Part shown: positions 53,501-62,659 of the stretch, one piece after another
Layout: each line of letters starts with the position of its first letter
How positions within the stretch are numbered: position 1 is the first letter of the stretch
Made by a program: the position numbers and the translations under genes
Assembly: GCF_001894885.1 (NCBI RefSeq)
Contig: NZ_BCXB01000014.1
Coordinates: 62,001-126,000 of the forward strand
From: Rhodococcus marinonascens NBRC 14363
Lineage (GTDB): Bacteria; Actinomycetota; Actinomycetes; Mycobacteriales; Mycobacteriaceae
Reading direction: 5' to 3'
DNA length: 64,000 bases
The notes under the pieces: model-generated
What the model was told of the DNA's origin: nothing
Database searches by the model: none
The model's input: only the letters and a program-made list of their open reading frames with translations

Positions 53501-54298
53501 TCACCAGTTCTCGGTGGTGTAGACCCGACCCGAACGATCCACCAACCGAGCGCGCAGTTCGTGCTGCTCGATCCATCGGATCGCGCCGATCTCACGGGCG
53601 AGTGCCGCCACGCCGACGGCATAGGCCCAGAGTGCATCATCAGCGATCACCGTCACCGCCTCCCACTCGGTGGCGGTACGAGACTCGGTGACAGCGGGCG
53701 GTTCCGTGGCTGCGAGCGCGAACGCCGTCGCCATCGCCATCCCATTCACCAACTCGATCTCACCGTCACCCGGCACGGAAATCTGCCAACCGCCGGCGGG
53801 ACAGTGCCCGGCCGTCGCGATCACGTCACCGATGCGCACGGCCGCCCCGCATTCGAGTTCACGGGCGACTAGTTCAGCCGCTCGATCCACGGTGTCCGCT
53901 TTGGCCGTACCGGTGATCTCGAAGGACGCACCCCACGGAGCGAACACCACGTCGTCGTCGATCTGGATGTCGAGGAAACTCGGTGTCGGATGCACAGTCG
54001 GAACAAGGTCGTCGTCGGCAGATTCGGAGCTGATTGGGTTCACGGCACCGTCCGTCATCCGGGCCACCCACAGCGCGGAGCGCAGCAATGCGGACATCCG
54101 TCGGCTAACTTTGACCGGCGCACCCTGCGAGAGGTTGACGGCGTGGATCTCGGCATCGCCGCGGTGAATATCGCATACCGATTCGGCCTCGTCGATGACA
54201 CCAGCGATCAGTGCGGCAGCCTCGGAAAGGGCAGCAGCCTCGGTGACGTCGACCTCCACGACGGAACCCCATACCTTCCACTTCTCGACGCTAACCAT
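53501..54298 (-). CDS. ApbE-like FAD:protein FMN transferase, divergent
   Basis: A 265-residue protein with the ApbE outline: DEAESVCDIHRGDAEIHAVN near the start, ALWVARMTDGAVNP, FEITGTAKADTVDRAAELVA in place of the usual DLGGIAKGYAVDR, and a C-terminal ADDALWAYAVGVAALARE where the family has the metal-binding TADALSTA. Several key residues differ, so FMN transfer activity is doubtful. I chose ATG 54298 with ggag 6 nt upstream; an open extension to 54625 overlaps the promoter repeats. It lies divergently to the condensation-domain gene. Confidence 0.8.
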   Translation of the reverse strand: MVSVEKWKVWGSVVEVDVTEAAALSEAAALIAGVIDEAESVCDIHRGDAEIHAVNLSQGAPVKVSRRMSALLRSALWVARMTDGAVNPISSESADDDLVPTVHPTPSFLDIQIDDDVVFAPWGASFEITGTAKADTVDRAAELVARELECGAAVRIGDVIATAGHCPAGGWQISVPGDGEIELVNGMAMATAFALAATEPPAVTESRTATEWEAVTVIADDALWAYAVGVAALAREIGAIRWIEQHELRARLVDRSGRVYTTENW

Positions 54299-54313
54299 GG
54301 TCTGCTCCGTGTG

Positions 54314-54364
54314 CCGTTCCGAACAGCGCTGCAGTTCCGGGTACCGTTCCGAACAGCGCTGCAG
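54314..54364. promoter_or_regulatory. twin operator-like repeats in divergent promoter region
   Basis: A 21-bp sequence at 54314-54334 recurs exactly at 54344-54364, a 30-bp period (about three helical turns). Each copy holds the small palindrome gttccgaac and the self-complementary agcgct. It lies between the divergent ApbE-like and condensation-domain genes. Confidence 0.5.
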
Positions 54365-54432
54365 CTCCAGTATGCGCCCGTTTTCCAGCGACAGACCGGT
54401 GCGGCCGTCCCTGAACGTCGTACAATTCGCCG

Positions 54433-55761
54433 GTGAGCGCCCGCTTGAGCGTTGTCGACGAGATATTCCTGCGTTCCCATCGAGGGTGGGGAACGCCGAT
54501 CGTGATGCAGGGATTGTGGCGAACCGATGGGCGGGTCGAGGACCCAGCCCTCGAGTCCCTGCGCGCAAACCTCGCGCGGGGACCGCTGGGCGTGCGGGTG
54601 GTCCGTCCCCGGATCCCCGGTGCACGTCCCCGCTTCGAGCCGACTACCGCTGCATTCCCCGTCGAGTACTCCGAGATCGATGCGGCCGCGGTTCTCGCGT
54701 GGGCGGATGAGCAGGCGTCCCTGCCGGTGAACCCCGAGCACGGTCCCGGTTGGCGGCTCACGTGTGCGCGCCTGGGCGACGGGGGCACCGTCCTGTCGCT
54801 GGTGTGCTCCCACGTGGTCGCGGACGCCCAGGGACTGTCTGCGGCCATCGCAGCTGCGCTGCAGGGTGTGACGGCCGCTGCGCTGCAGGGTGTGACGGCC
54901 GCTGCGCTGCAGGGCACCGCCGAACCGGACGGTGGACTCACCGGCGGCAGCACTGCCGCCGACATGCGCGATGCCGCCCAACTCGCCGGCCGCGTGACGG
55001 CGGGAACGGCATGCGCGGTCGCCGGCCTGGTGGTGAGCGGACGGCGCCGGGCCGAACTCCGTCGCTTTCTGCACGCGGGCGACAAAATGCGTTCCGAAAC
55101 CACGATTCTTTCGGAAACACCGTGCCACTCTCCCGTGACAGCTGTGCTGGACGTGGACGCCGAGCAGTGGGATACCGCCGCCGAGCGGGCCTGTGGAACC
55201 GCGAACAGTCTGTTCCTGTCGGTGGTGGCCGAGTCGGCCAGGCGGGACGGTGAATCCCGGCCACTCACGATCAGCGTGCCGATGGACCTCAGACCTCATG
55301 ACAACTCGGCGAGCACAGCGAACTCCATCGCCATGGTCGAGGTGAACATCTCCCCACAAGACACCGTCGCGGATGTGCGAGCCGCTAGTCGTGCGGCGTT
55401 CTCCTCGCCCTCGATGACGAGTCCTGCCGGATTCCCGGAGGAGATGCTCCAGCTGGTTCCTGACCGGGTGGCGCACGCCCTCACGGGCAACCCCGGCGAA
55501 CGGGACGTGTTGTGTTCCAACATCGGCCCGCTGCCCGATGTCCTCGCCTCGGTCGGAGATCACCGGACCACCGGGATCACTACCCGCGCGGTACACCCGG
55601 GTGTCGTTACCAGCCGGACCCGGCTGTCGGCCTATCTCAGCAAGTTCGGAGGCCGCTACACCCTCGCACTCGAATCGCTCGACAGCCCCGGCCGCGCGGC
55701 ACTACTGGATCGGGTAGAGGGCGTACTCCTCCGGCACGGGCTCAGCGCGAGGAATTGGTGA
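54433..55761 (+). CDS. condensation-domain acyltransferase-like protein
   Basis: A 442-residue protein of the chloramphenicol-acetyltransferase/condensation superfamily (as in PapA and wax-ester synthases). The active-site region reads SHVVADAQG instead of the usual HHxxxDG, keeping the second His and the Asp. Later motifs are ISVPMDLRPHDNSASTANS and NIGPLPDVLASVGD. Substrate unknown; an acyl-CoA-dependent transfer to a lipid or alcohol is plausible. The 8-residue unit AAALQGVT is repeated in residues 141-161. Candidate -10 TACAAT (54421-54426) sits 6 nt before the GTG start, so the mRNA is probably leaderless. Confidence 0.78.
   Translation: MSARLSVVDEIFLRSHRGWGTPIVMQGLWRTDGRVEDPALESLRANLARGPLGVRVVRPRIPGARPRFEPTTAAFPVEYSEIDAAAVLAWADEQASLPVNPEHGPGWRLTCARLGDGGTVLSLVCSHVVADAQGLSAAIAAALQGVTAAALQGVTAAALQGTAEPDGGLTGGSTAADMRDAAQLAGRVTAGTACAVAGLVVSGRRRAELRRFLHAGDKMRSETTILSETPCHSPVTAVLDVDAEQWDTAAERACGTANSLFLSVVAESARRDGESRPLTISVPMDLRPHDNSASTANSIAMVEVNISPQDTVADVRAASRAAFSSPSMTSPAGFPEEMLQLVPDRVAHALTGNPGERDVLCSNIGPLPDVLASVGDHRTTGITTRAVHPGVVTSRTRLSAYLSKFGGRYTLALESLDSPGRAALLDRVEGVLLRHGLSARNW
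54853..54916 (+). repeat. 24-bp in-frame tandem repeat in the condensation-domain gene
   Basis: Units at 54853-54876 and 54877-54900 are identical, and a 15-nt partial copy follows from 54901. They encode AAALQGVT twice and AAALQG. This lies just after the active-site motif. Confidence 0.93.
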
Positions 55762-55804
55762 CCGTCTCCCGACTACCCGGAACGCGGGACGTTGGGCACT
55801 CTCG

Positions 55805-57169
55805 TCAGGATTCGGGCGACAGATCCGAGTAGGGCTGACGTGCCGACTCCGGATCGCCGTAGGTGATCGCCCGCTCGCGACGCGATCCCGTAGCCAGAGT
55901 GGCGGCCCAGTTGAGAAGTGCACCGAACCGGTTGCGGTACCCGGCGAGGAACGCAATGTGGATGACGCCCCACGACACCCAGCCGACGAACCCGGAGAGC
56001 CGGATAGGACCCGCCTGCAGCAGCGCGTGCCTGCGGGCAATATAGGCCGCGCTTCCGAAGTTGCGGTACTTGAATGGTTTTCGGTCGGGTGCGCCTCCCG
56101 GAACCATCCGGGCGATGCAGCCACCAACGTGCTTCCCACTCTGCATCGCAACCTCGGCCACGCCGGGAAGATCCTTCAGCGACATCAGGTCCCCGATCAC
56201 CCAGACGTCGGGATGACCTGGCACGGTCAGATCGGGTTCGACGGCGATGCGCCCACCGTGAGTCTGATTCACTCCCAAGGCATCCGCGAGAACGGCTGCA
56301 AAGGGCACTGCCTCCACTCCTGCGGTCCAGAGGATCGTGCGAGCCTCGTACCGTTTCTTGGTGCGCGTCTCGTCCCCTGACGTGGTTTCGATGCCGGTTT
56401 CGCGGACGTCGGTGACTTGCACGCCGAGATGCGTTTCGACGCCGACCTTGTCGAGCGTCCTCTGGGCAGACGCGGACAGTTTCCGATCGAAGGACGGGAG
56501 AACCCGATCGCCGCCGTGAAACAGCAGCACCCGCGCCTCGCTCGGATCGATCGACCTGAATTCATGAGCGAGAGCGTGCGTCGCAAGCTCCCGGATCTGG
56601 CCTGCGATTTCGACCCCGGTCGGCCCGCCCCCTGCGACGGCGAACGTGAGCCACGGCTGACGCTCCTGCGCGGTTGGCAGTGATTCGGCCATTTCGAAGG
56701 CAGAGATCAGCTTTCGCCGAATGGCGAGGGCGTCGTCGAGCGTCTTCATGCCCGGCGCCCACTGGATGTACTCGTCGTGGCCGTGGTATGCCTGGCGCAT
56801 CCCTGCGGCGACGATCAAGTAGTCGTAGGGCAGATCGAAGGCGGACCCGTCGAATCGGCTCACGGTCAGCACTTTGGCGTCGGGGTCGATCGACTGCGCC
56901 TCTCCGAGTGCGACGTGCGCGTTGCGGTGCCCACGCAACAAATGGCGTAGCGGACTACTGATCTCGCCTTCCGAAAGAAGTCCGGTCGCGCATTGATAGA
57001 GCAAGGGTTGGAAAACGTGGCTGGTTCCGCGGTCGAGCAGGGTGACGTCCACGTCAACGTCCCGTAGCCGCCGGGCCGCGTAGATCCCACCAAATCCACC
57101 ACCCAGGATGACCACCCGCGGTCTCGACCGTGTAATCGCAAGCGACGAGGGTTCCCGAGCAGTCGTCAT
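55805..57169 (-). CDS. ndh: type II NADH dehydrogenase
   Basis: A 454-residue flavoprotein that passes electrons from NADH to menaquinone without proton pumping. The FAD site is RVVILGGGFGGIYAARRL, the NADH site FAVAGGGPTGVEIAGQI, a later motif is HPDVWVIGDLMSL, and a C-terminal amphipathic/hydrophobic region (VGWVSWGVIHIAFLAGYRNR) docks to the membrane. It is 9 nt from the following SDR gene upstream on the same strand, so probably co-transcribed with it. A normal-length NDH-2. Confidence 0.95.
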   Translation of the reverse strand: MTTAREPSSLAITRSRPRVVILGGGFGGIYAARRLRDVDVDVTLLDRGTSHVFQPLLYQCATGLLSEGEISSPLRHLLRGHRNAHVALGEAQSIDPDAKVLTVSRFDGSAFDLPYDYLIVAAGMRQAYHGHDEYIQWAPGMKTLDDALAIRRKLISAFEMAESLPTAQERQPWLTFAVAGGGPTGVEIAGQIRELATHALAHEFRSIDPSEARVLLFHGGDRVLPSFDRKLSASAQRTLDKVGVETHLGVQVTDVRETGIETTSGDETRTKKRYEARTILWTAGVEAVPFAAVLADALGVNQTHGGRIAVEPDLTVPGHPDVWVIGDLMSLKDLPGVAEVAMQSGKHVGGCIARMVPGGAPDRKPFKYRNFGSAAYIARRHALLQAGPIRLSGFVGWVSWGVIHIAFLAGYRNRFGALLNWAATLATGSRRERAITYGDPESARQPYSDLSPES

Positions 57170-57178
57170 AGGTCAGTC

Positions 57179-57931
57179 CTACACGAACCGGGATGTCCAT
57201 GTATGTGGAAGGAACCTCAACGCGAGGTCGATTCCCTGCCACTTGATTCCCGGCAGCGCAGCACGGTTCGCTTCCTTTTCGATGGCCGACACCATCGCAC
57301 CGACGCCCACGTCGAGGGTCGCCGTCATCTTCGCGCTGTCGCCCGCTGCGCCGGACATGTCGGTGGCGATGAATCCGGGTAGCAGAGTCGTCACCACGAT
57401 CGGGCTCTTCGCCAACTCCGCCGTCAGCGCCTCGCCTAGGGCCGACACGCCCGCTTTGCTGGCCGAGTACGCCGCCAGCTTGCCGGGTAGACCCCGATCG
57501 GCGCTGATCGACGACACCAGCACCAGGTGGCCGGAACTCTGGTCACGGAAGATTTCCAGCGCGGCCTCGCACTGCGACAGCGCACCAACGAAGTTGGTCC
57601 GGGCGGTCGCGAGATTTGCATCAGCACGCCCCGTTCCGATCTTCGCGCCCTTGCCGAGTCCCGCATTGACGATGATTCGGTCGAGCCCTCCCAGTTCGTC
57701 GCGCAGTTCGCCGAATACCCGGACCACCGCGTCGTGGTCGGTGACGTCGAGTGCGCGGACGGCCACCTTGATCGCGGGGTTCGCAGCCTGTAACTCGTCC
57801 TTCAAGGATTCGAGTCGTTCGACGCGCCGCGCACACAGGGCGAGGTCGCGCCCCTGAGCAGCGAATCGCCGCGCCATCTCTTCGCCGAGTCCGGAACTGG
57901 CACCGGTGATCAGAATCTTCTTTCGAATCAT
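57179..57931 (-). CDS. SDR-family oxidoreductase
   Basis: A 250-residue classical SDR. The cofactor motif is ILITGASSGLGEEMARRFA at the N-terminus, NAG in IVNAGLGKG, the catalytic Ser in LVSSISADRG, and the YSASK pair. It corresponds to mycobacterial Rv0945 by position near pgi. Substrate unknown. The gene is first in a likely two-gene unit with ndh and is divergent from the disulfide reductase gene. Confidence 0.93.
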   Translation of the reverse strand: MIRKKILITGASSGLGEEMARRFAAQGRDLALCARRVERLESLKDELQAANPAIKVAVRALDVTDHDAVVRVFGELRDELGGLDRIIVNAGLGKGAKIGTGRADANLATARTNFVGALSQCEAALEIFRDQSSGHLVLVSSISADRGLPGKLAAYSASKAGVSALGEALTAELAKSPIVVTTLLPGFIATDMSGAAGDSAKMTATLDVGVGAMVSAIEKEANRAALPGIKWQGIDLALRFLPHTWTSRFV

Positions 57932-58020
57932 CCCGCCACATTAGCTACCCGCAAGTAACTTTGCGAGACGGCCGCCGGAAATTCTGCGACACGGTCACCG
58001 ACCGGAATACCGTTGTTGGT

Positions 58021-59454
58021 ATGACCGACTCGGTGGGCAGCGTGGACGAATTCGACGTGATCGTGATCGGCGGTGGATCCGCGGGCGAGAATGCCGCGAG
58101 TTACGCCATCGCGGGCAGCGACCGGACCGTCGCCATGATCGAACACGAACTCGTCGGCGGCGAATGCTCCTACTGGGCGTGCATGCCGAGCAAGGCACTG
58201 CTGCGACCGGGAGAGGTTCTCGGAGCGGCCCGCAACATGCCCGGCGTGTCGGCCGGCGCTCTCGACGTAGGCGCCGTCCTCGCTCGCCGGGACTCGTTCA
58301 CCAGCCATCACAACGACTCGTCGCAGGTGAGGTGGGCGGATTCGCAAGGAATCGAGGTGATCCGCGGATCGGCGCGGATCTGCGGGGAACGGACGGTCAC
58401 AGTCGGCGGGGCACGAACGCTGCGCGCTCGGCACGCTGTCGTCGTCGCGACCGGGACGACGGCAACGGTGCCCGACATTCCCGGTCTACGGGCGGCGTTG
58501 CCGTGGGTCTCCCGTGACGCCACGAATCTGAAGGAGATTCCACGCCGTGTCGCGGTGATCGGCGGCGGGGTGGTGGCGTGTGAGAGCGCAACCTGGCTGC
58601 TGGACCTCGGCGTCGAGGAATTGACGATGGTGGTACGCGGCCACGGACTGCTCTCGAAGAACGAGCACTTCGCCGGCGAACTCATGGCCCGCTCGCTGGA
58701 GCGGAGGGGGGTCCGGATCCTGTTCGGCGCCGCCCTTCGCGATGTCCAGCGAGCCGATCCTCAGGACACTGGGATCGGCTCGATTCACGGTGGTCCCGCA
58801 ACCCTCGATGTTGCGGGCCACGACCCGATCGTGGTCGACGAGATCGTCGTCGCGACGGGACGCACACCCGCGACCTCCGAGATGGGTCTCGACCCGGGAT
58901 TGCTCGACTCCCGCGGCTACCTCGTCACTGACGACCATTTGACCACGGCGAACGGATGGCTGTACGCGGTCGGCGATGTCAACGGTCGCGCCCTGCTCAC
59001 CCATATGGGCAAGTACCAGGGGCGAGTCTGCGGCGACGTGATTGCGGCGCGCGCCGAGTCCAGGCCCCTGGAACGTTCCCGGTTCCTGGCGTCCGCCGAC
59101 AACGGGCAGGTTCCCCAAGTGGTGTTCGCCGACCCCGAGGTCGCGGCTGTCGGGATCACCGAGGAACAGGCTCGGGACTCGGGCCGCGACGTCGAGACGG
59201 TGGAGCTCGATATCTCCGTTGCCGGGGCGTCTTTGTCGCGGAACGATTTCAGCGGTCACGCCAAACTGGTGGTCGACCGGGCGACCGACACCTTGGTCGG
59301 GGCGACCTTCGCGGGTACGGAGGTGGCCGAACTCCTCCATGCCGCAACCATTGCCTTGGTAGGGAAGGTGCCGCTCGAGACCCTGTGGCACGCGGTTCCG
59401 TCATATCCGACTGTCAGTGAGGTGTGGTTGCGATTACTGGAGGCACGGCGCTGA
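58021..59454 (+). CDS. FAD-dependent pyridine nucleotide-disulfide oxidoreductase
   Basis: A 477-residue member of the lipoamide dehydrogenase/mercuric reductase family. FAD site VIVIGGGSAGENAASYA, redox-active disulfide in GECSYWACMPSKAL (Cys spaced by four), NAD(P) site VAVIGGGVVACESATWL, and C-terminal dimer region with HAVPSYPTVSEVWLRLLE holding the catalytic His. No mercury or lipoyl gene lies nearby, so the substrate is open. Candidate -10 TACCGT (58008-58013) is 7 nt before the ATG, suggesting a leaderless transcript. Confidence 0.92.
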   Translation: MTDSVGSVDEFDVIVIGGGSAGENAASYAIAGSDRTVAMIEHELVGGECSYWACMPSKALLRPGEVLGAARNMPGVSAGALDVGAVLARRDSFTSHHNDSSQVRWADSQGIEVIRGSARICGERTVTVGGARTLRARHAVVVATGTTATVPDIPGLRAALPWVSRDATNLKEIPRRVAVIGGGVVACESATWLLDLGVEELTMVVRGHGLLSKNEHFAGELMARSLERRGVRILFGAALRDVQRADPQDTGIGSIHGGPATLDVAGHDPIVVDEIVVATGRTPATSEMGLDPGLLDSRGYLVTDDHLTTANGWLYAVGDVNGRALLTHMGKYQGRVCGDVIAARAESRPLERSRFLASADNGQVPQVVFADPEVAAVGITEEQARDSGRDVETVELDISVAGASLSRNDFSGHAKLVVDRATDTLVGATFAGTEVAELLHAATIALVGKVPLETLWHAVPSYPTVSEVWLRLLEARR

Positions 59455-59494
59455 AATAGCGCGGACGTCAGCCCGCCTTCGTATAGTCGCCGAT

Positions 59495-61024
59495 ATGACG
59501 TCCAGTACTTTCACGACCGACACACTGGTAAAGACGACCGAGGGACTGGTGCGCGGCCGGCGCGTCGGCGACCTGGTCGCGTGGCGAGGGATTCCCTACG
59601 CGGCACCTCCTGTCGGCCATCTCCGACTCCGAGCACCTCAGCCGGTCATGCCGTGGTCGGGAGAACTTGACGCGGACGAATTCGGCGACGCCGCCGTTCA
59701 GAACACGAAATTCACCGCACTGCGACCAGGAAAGTATCAGCCGAGTAGCGAAAACTGTCTGACACTCAACGTGCTGGCCACGCCCGGAACCTCGGGATCG
59801 CGACCGGTGATGGTGTTCATTCACGGCGGCGCGTACGCGATGGGTATGTCCGCCACCGGGATTTACGGCGGCCAGTCGCTCGTGCGCCGCGGCGACATCG
59901 TGTACGTGTCGATCAACTACCGACTCGGCGCGCTGGGATACCTCGACTTCACCCAATTCTCCACCCCGGAAAGACCGTTCGACTCCAACCTGGGGCTGCG
60001 CGACCAGGTGGCCGCCCTCGAATGGGTGCGGCGCAACATCGCCGAATTCGGCGGCGACCCCGACAACGTCACCGTCTTCGGCGAATCCGCAGGCGCCAAC
60101 GCCGTCACCACACTGATGGCCACACCCACCGCAGAAGGCCTGTTCGCCCGAGCGATCTCGGAGAGTTCCGCCCCTGGTCTGGTCACCACGGCCGACCGGG
60201 CCGCGAAGTGGGCGTCCGACTACATATCGCTGCTCGGCGCCGAACCTGCGAACGCCGCCGAAGCATTGAGCACCTTTCCTGCGGGCGCACTGGGTAAGGC
60301 GGGCGATCGTTTCGCCATGAAGGTTACGTCCGAGACGCCGGGACTGCACCCGTTCGGCCCCGTCATCGACGGTGACTTCCTGCCGGAGTCACCGCTCGAC
60401 GCATTCGCAAACGGTTCCGCGCACCGGGTTCCGCTGATCATCGGCACCAACGCCCGCGAGGGCACACTGTTCTCGAAGTTCCTGGGCGGACTGCCGACGG
60501 ACGCCGGCCGGATCAGTCGGATGTTCGCACTCACCGACCCTGCGGCCGAGGCTCCGGTCACCGGAGCGTATCCGGGTTATCCGGCACCGGACGCGGCCGC
60601 GGACCTGGGCGGCGACCTGACATTCTGGAAACCGTCGATCGAACTGGCCCAGGCGCATTCCGCGCATGCCCCGACCTACTTTTACCGCTTCGACTTCGCT
60701 CCACGTGCTATGAGGTGGCTCGGGCTCGACGCCACTCACGCGTTCGAACTGTTTGCTGTATTCGACATCGCCGACACCCTCATCGGCCGCGGACTCACCC
60801 TTCCGGGCGATCGTCGCGCACTGCGGGATGTCACGGACACCGTCCAGCGCCACTGGTTGCACTTCGCTGCGACGGGAACATCATTGGCGTCGTGGCCGCA
60901 GTACGACACGGATAGGCGGGCAACGCTCGTATTCGACACCGTGACCACGGTCCAGGACGACCCGCGACGAGAGCGGAGAGTGGCGTGGGAAGGGTACGGG
61001 GGCTACTACGGGCAGGGCCTGTGA
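59495..61024 (+). CDS. type B carboxylesterase
   Basis: A 509-residue esterase. The oxyanion loop is VFIHGGAYAMG, the nucleophile is Ser in FGESAGANAV near residue 197, and substrate-side motifs RLGALGYLDF and NLGLRDQVAALEWV are complete. The start ATG 59495 follows candidate -10 TATAGT (59482-59487) by 7 nt, so the mRNA may be leaderless. The stop overlaps the GTG start of a second esterase. A 254-bp tract is almost identical to that gene. Confidence 0.93.
   Translation: MTSSTFTTDTLVKTTEGLVRGRRVGDLVAWRGIPYAAPPVGHLRLRAPQPVMPWSGELDADEFGDAAVQNTKFTALRPGKYQPSSENCLTLNVLATPGTSGSRPVMVFIHGGAYAMGMSATGIYGGQSLVRRGDIVYVSINYRLGALGYLDFTQFSTPERPFDSNLGLRDQVAALEWVRRNIAEFGGDPDNVTVFGESAGANAVTTLMATPTAEGLFARAISESSAPGLVTTADRAAKWASDYISLLGAEPANAAEALSTFPAGALGKAGDRFAMKVTSETPGLHPFGPVIDGDFLPESPLDAFANGSAHRVPLIIGTNAREGTLFSKFLGGLPTDAGRISRMFALTDPAAEAPVTGAYPGYPAPDAAADLGGDLTFWKPSIELAQAHSAHAPTYFYRFDFAPRAMRWLGLDATHAFELFAVFDIADTLIGRGLTLPGDRRALRDVTDTVQRHWLHFAATGTSLASWPQYDTDRRATLVFDTVTTVQDDPRRERRVAWEGYGGYYGQGL
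59874..60127 (+). repeat. gene-conversion tract, copy 1 (partner 61355-61608)
   Basis: This 254-bp segment matches 61355-61608 at every position except one (g at 60089, t at 61570). The flanking parts of the two esterase genes are clearly diverged. The segment encodes the core around the nucleophile motif. Confidence 0.97.
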
Positions 61025-62490
61025 GCGCACTCGAGATCGACACCGATACAGGTACCATCTGCGGCCGCCGACTCGACGACCTGATCGCATGGCGGGGCAT
61101 TCCGTACGATGCCCCACCGGTCGGGGCGTTGAGGTTGCGGGCCCCGCAACCGGCCGAATCGTGGTCGGGGGTCCGGCAAGCCCTCCACTTCGGGTCCCGT
61201 CCGCCTCAGCACGGCAGGTCCTCGGACGAGGACTGTCTGACGCTGAACGTGCTCGCGCCTTCACTATCGTCTGATACACCGCGGCCGGTGATGGTCTTCA
61301 TCCACGGCGGCGCGTACTCGGGCGGATCCTCGTCCTCACCCCTGTATGGCGGCGAGTCGCTCGTGCGCCGCGGCGACATCGTGTACGTGTCGATCAACTA
61401 CCGACTCGGCGCGCTGGGATACCTCGACTTCACCCAATTCTCCACCCCGGAAAGACCGTTCGACTCCAACCTGGGGCTGCGCGACCAGGTGGCCGCCCTC
61501 GAATGGGTGCGGCGCAACATCGCCGAATTCGGCGGCGACCCCGACAACGTCACCGTCTTCGGCGAATCCTCAGGCGCCAACGCCGTCACCACACTGATGG
61601 CCACACCCGCCGCGAAAGGCCTGTTCACCCAGGCGATCGCTGAGAGTCCTCCCGCCGCGTCCGCCTACTCCATCGGGAGAGCTGCACGGTGGTCGCGTGA
61701 ATTCCTCGAAATTGCAGGTGTTTCACCATCCGGCGCAGTGACCTGGCTCGAGACCGCGGATCCCATCGAGTTCGTCAAAGCCGGTACAACGCTGGCGAAT
61801 CAGGGCGCCGACGAGGAACCGGGAACCAGGGTTTTTGCTCCCGTCGTCGACGGGTTCTTCCTCCCCACTCATCCGCTCGATAGTTTTGCATCCGGGTCCG
61901 GGCATCCGGTCGCGCTCATCATCGGCACGAACCGCCACGAGGGCGCGGTTTTTCCCTGGTTCAACGACATCCTGCCCACCAATCCCGACCGAATCGACAA
62001 GATGTTCTCGCACGTGGACCGGTCAGTGAAGGACCGGGCCATCGCTGCCTACCCCGGCTACCCCAGTCGAAGGGCGACCAGCGACCTCGGCGGCGACGTG
62101 ACGTTCTGGGAACCGTCGATCCTGTGTGCCCAGGGCCATACCGCCGTCGCACCGACCTACAGTTACCGGTACGATTTCGCACCCCGCTTGCTCCGCATCC
62201 TGGGCTTGGGGGCAACCCATGCGACGGAGTTGTTCGCGGTCTTCGGACCCACCGGTTCGCGGTTACGCGCCCTGACCGGGCTCGGGGGGCGACGTGGGTT
62301 GCGGGCCGTCACCGACACAATCCAGTCGCACTGGTTGCACTTCGCCAAGCACGGGGTTCCTGCTCCCGGATGGCCCCGGTATTCCCTGGAGCGCCGGGAG
62401 ACGCTGATCATCGACGAAATATGCCGGATCGAGAATGACCCACTCGGTGCGCGTCGACGCGCCTGGGTGGGGTACGAGCACCCGCGATAG
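61021..62490 (+). CDS. type B carboxylesterase, second copy
   Basis: A 489-residue esterase paralogous to the preceding one. Oxyanion loop VFIHGGAYSGG, nucleophile Ser in FGESSGANAV near residue 183, and a C-terminal region with YSYRYDFAPRLLRILGLGATH. It starts at GTG 61021, a 4-nt overlap (GTGA) with the upstream stop, so the two are translated together. There is no signal peptide. Outside the shared tract the two proteins are about as different as ordinary family members, so they may take different esters. Confidence 0.92.
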   Translation: MSALEIDTDTGTICGRRLDDLIAWRGIPYDAPPVGALRLRAPQPAESWSGVRQALHFGSRPPQHGRSSDEDCLTLNVLAPSLSSDTPRPVMVFIHGGAYSGGSSSSPLYGGESLVRRGDIVYVSINYRLGALGYLDFTQFSTPERPFDSNLGLRDQVAALEWVRRNIAEFGGDPDNVTVFGESSGANAVTTLMATPAAKGLFTQAIAESPPAASAYSIGRAARWSREFLEIAGVSPSGAVTWLETADPIEFVKAGTTLANQGADEEPGTRVFAPVVDGFFLPTHPLDSFASGSGHPVALIIGTNRHEGAVFPWFNDILPTNPDRIDKMFSHVDRSVKDRAIAAYPGYPSRRATSDLGGDVTFWEPSILCAQGHTAVAPTYSYRYDFAPRLLRILGLGATHATELFAVFGPTGSRLRALTGLGGRRGLRAVTDTIQSHWLHFAKHGVPAPGWPRYSLERRETLIIDEICRIENDPLGARRRAWVGYEHPR

Positions 62491-62659
62491 GACGATAGCT
62501 TGAACCCGGACCGGGCGGCATACTGTGATAGGAGTCGCCACCGGTTGGCTCGCGGTAGTGCCCGCCAGGCATCATCTGTTCCGTCGAACCGAGCCGTCGT
62601 CCCAGCCCGCAGCCGCATCCGGTCTCCGGCCCCGACCGGGAAGAGACGCGGGAAGGGCT

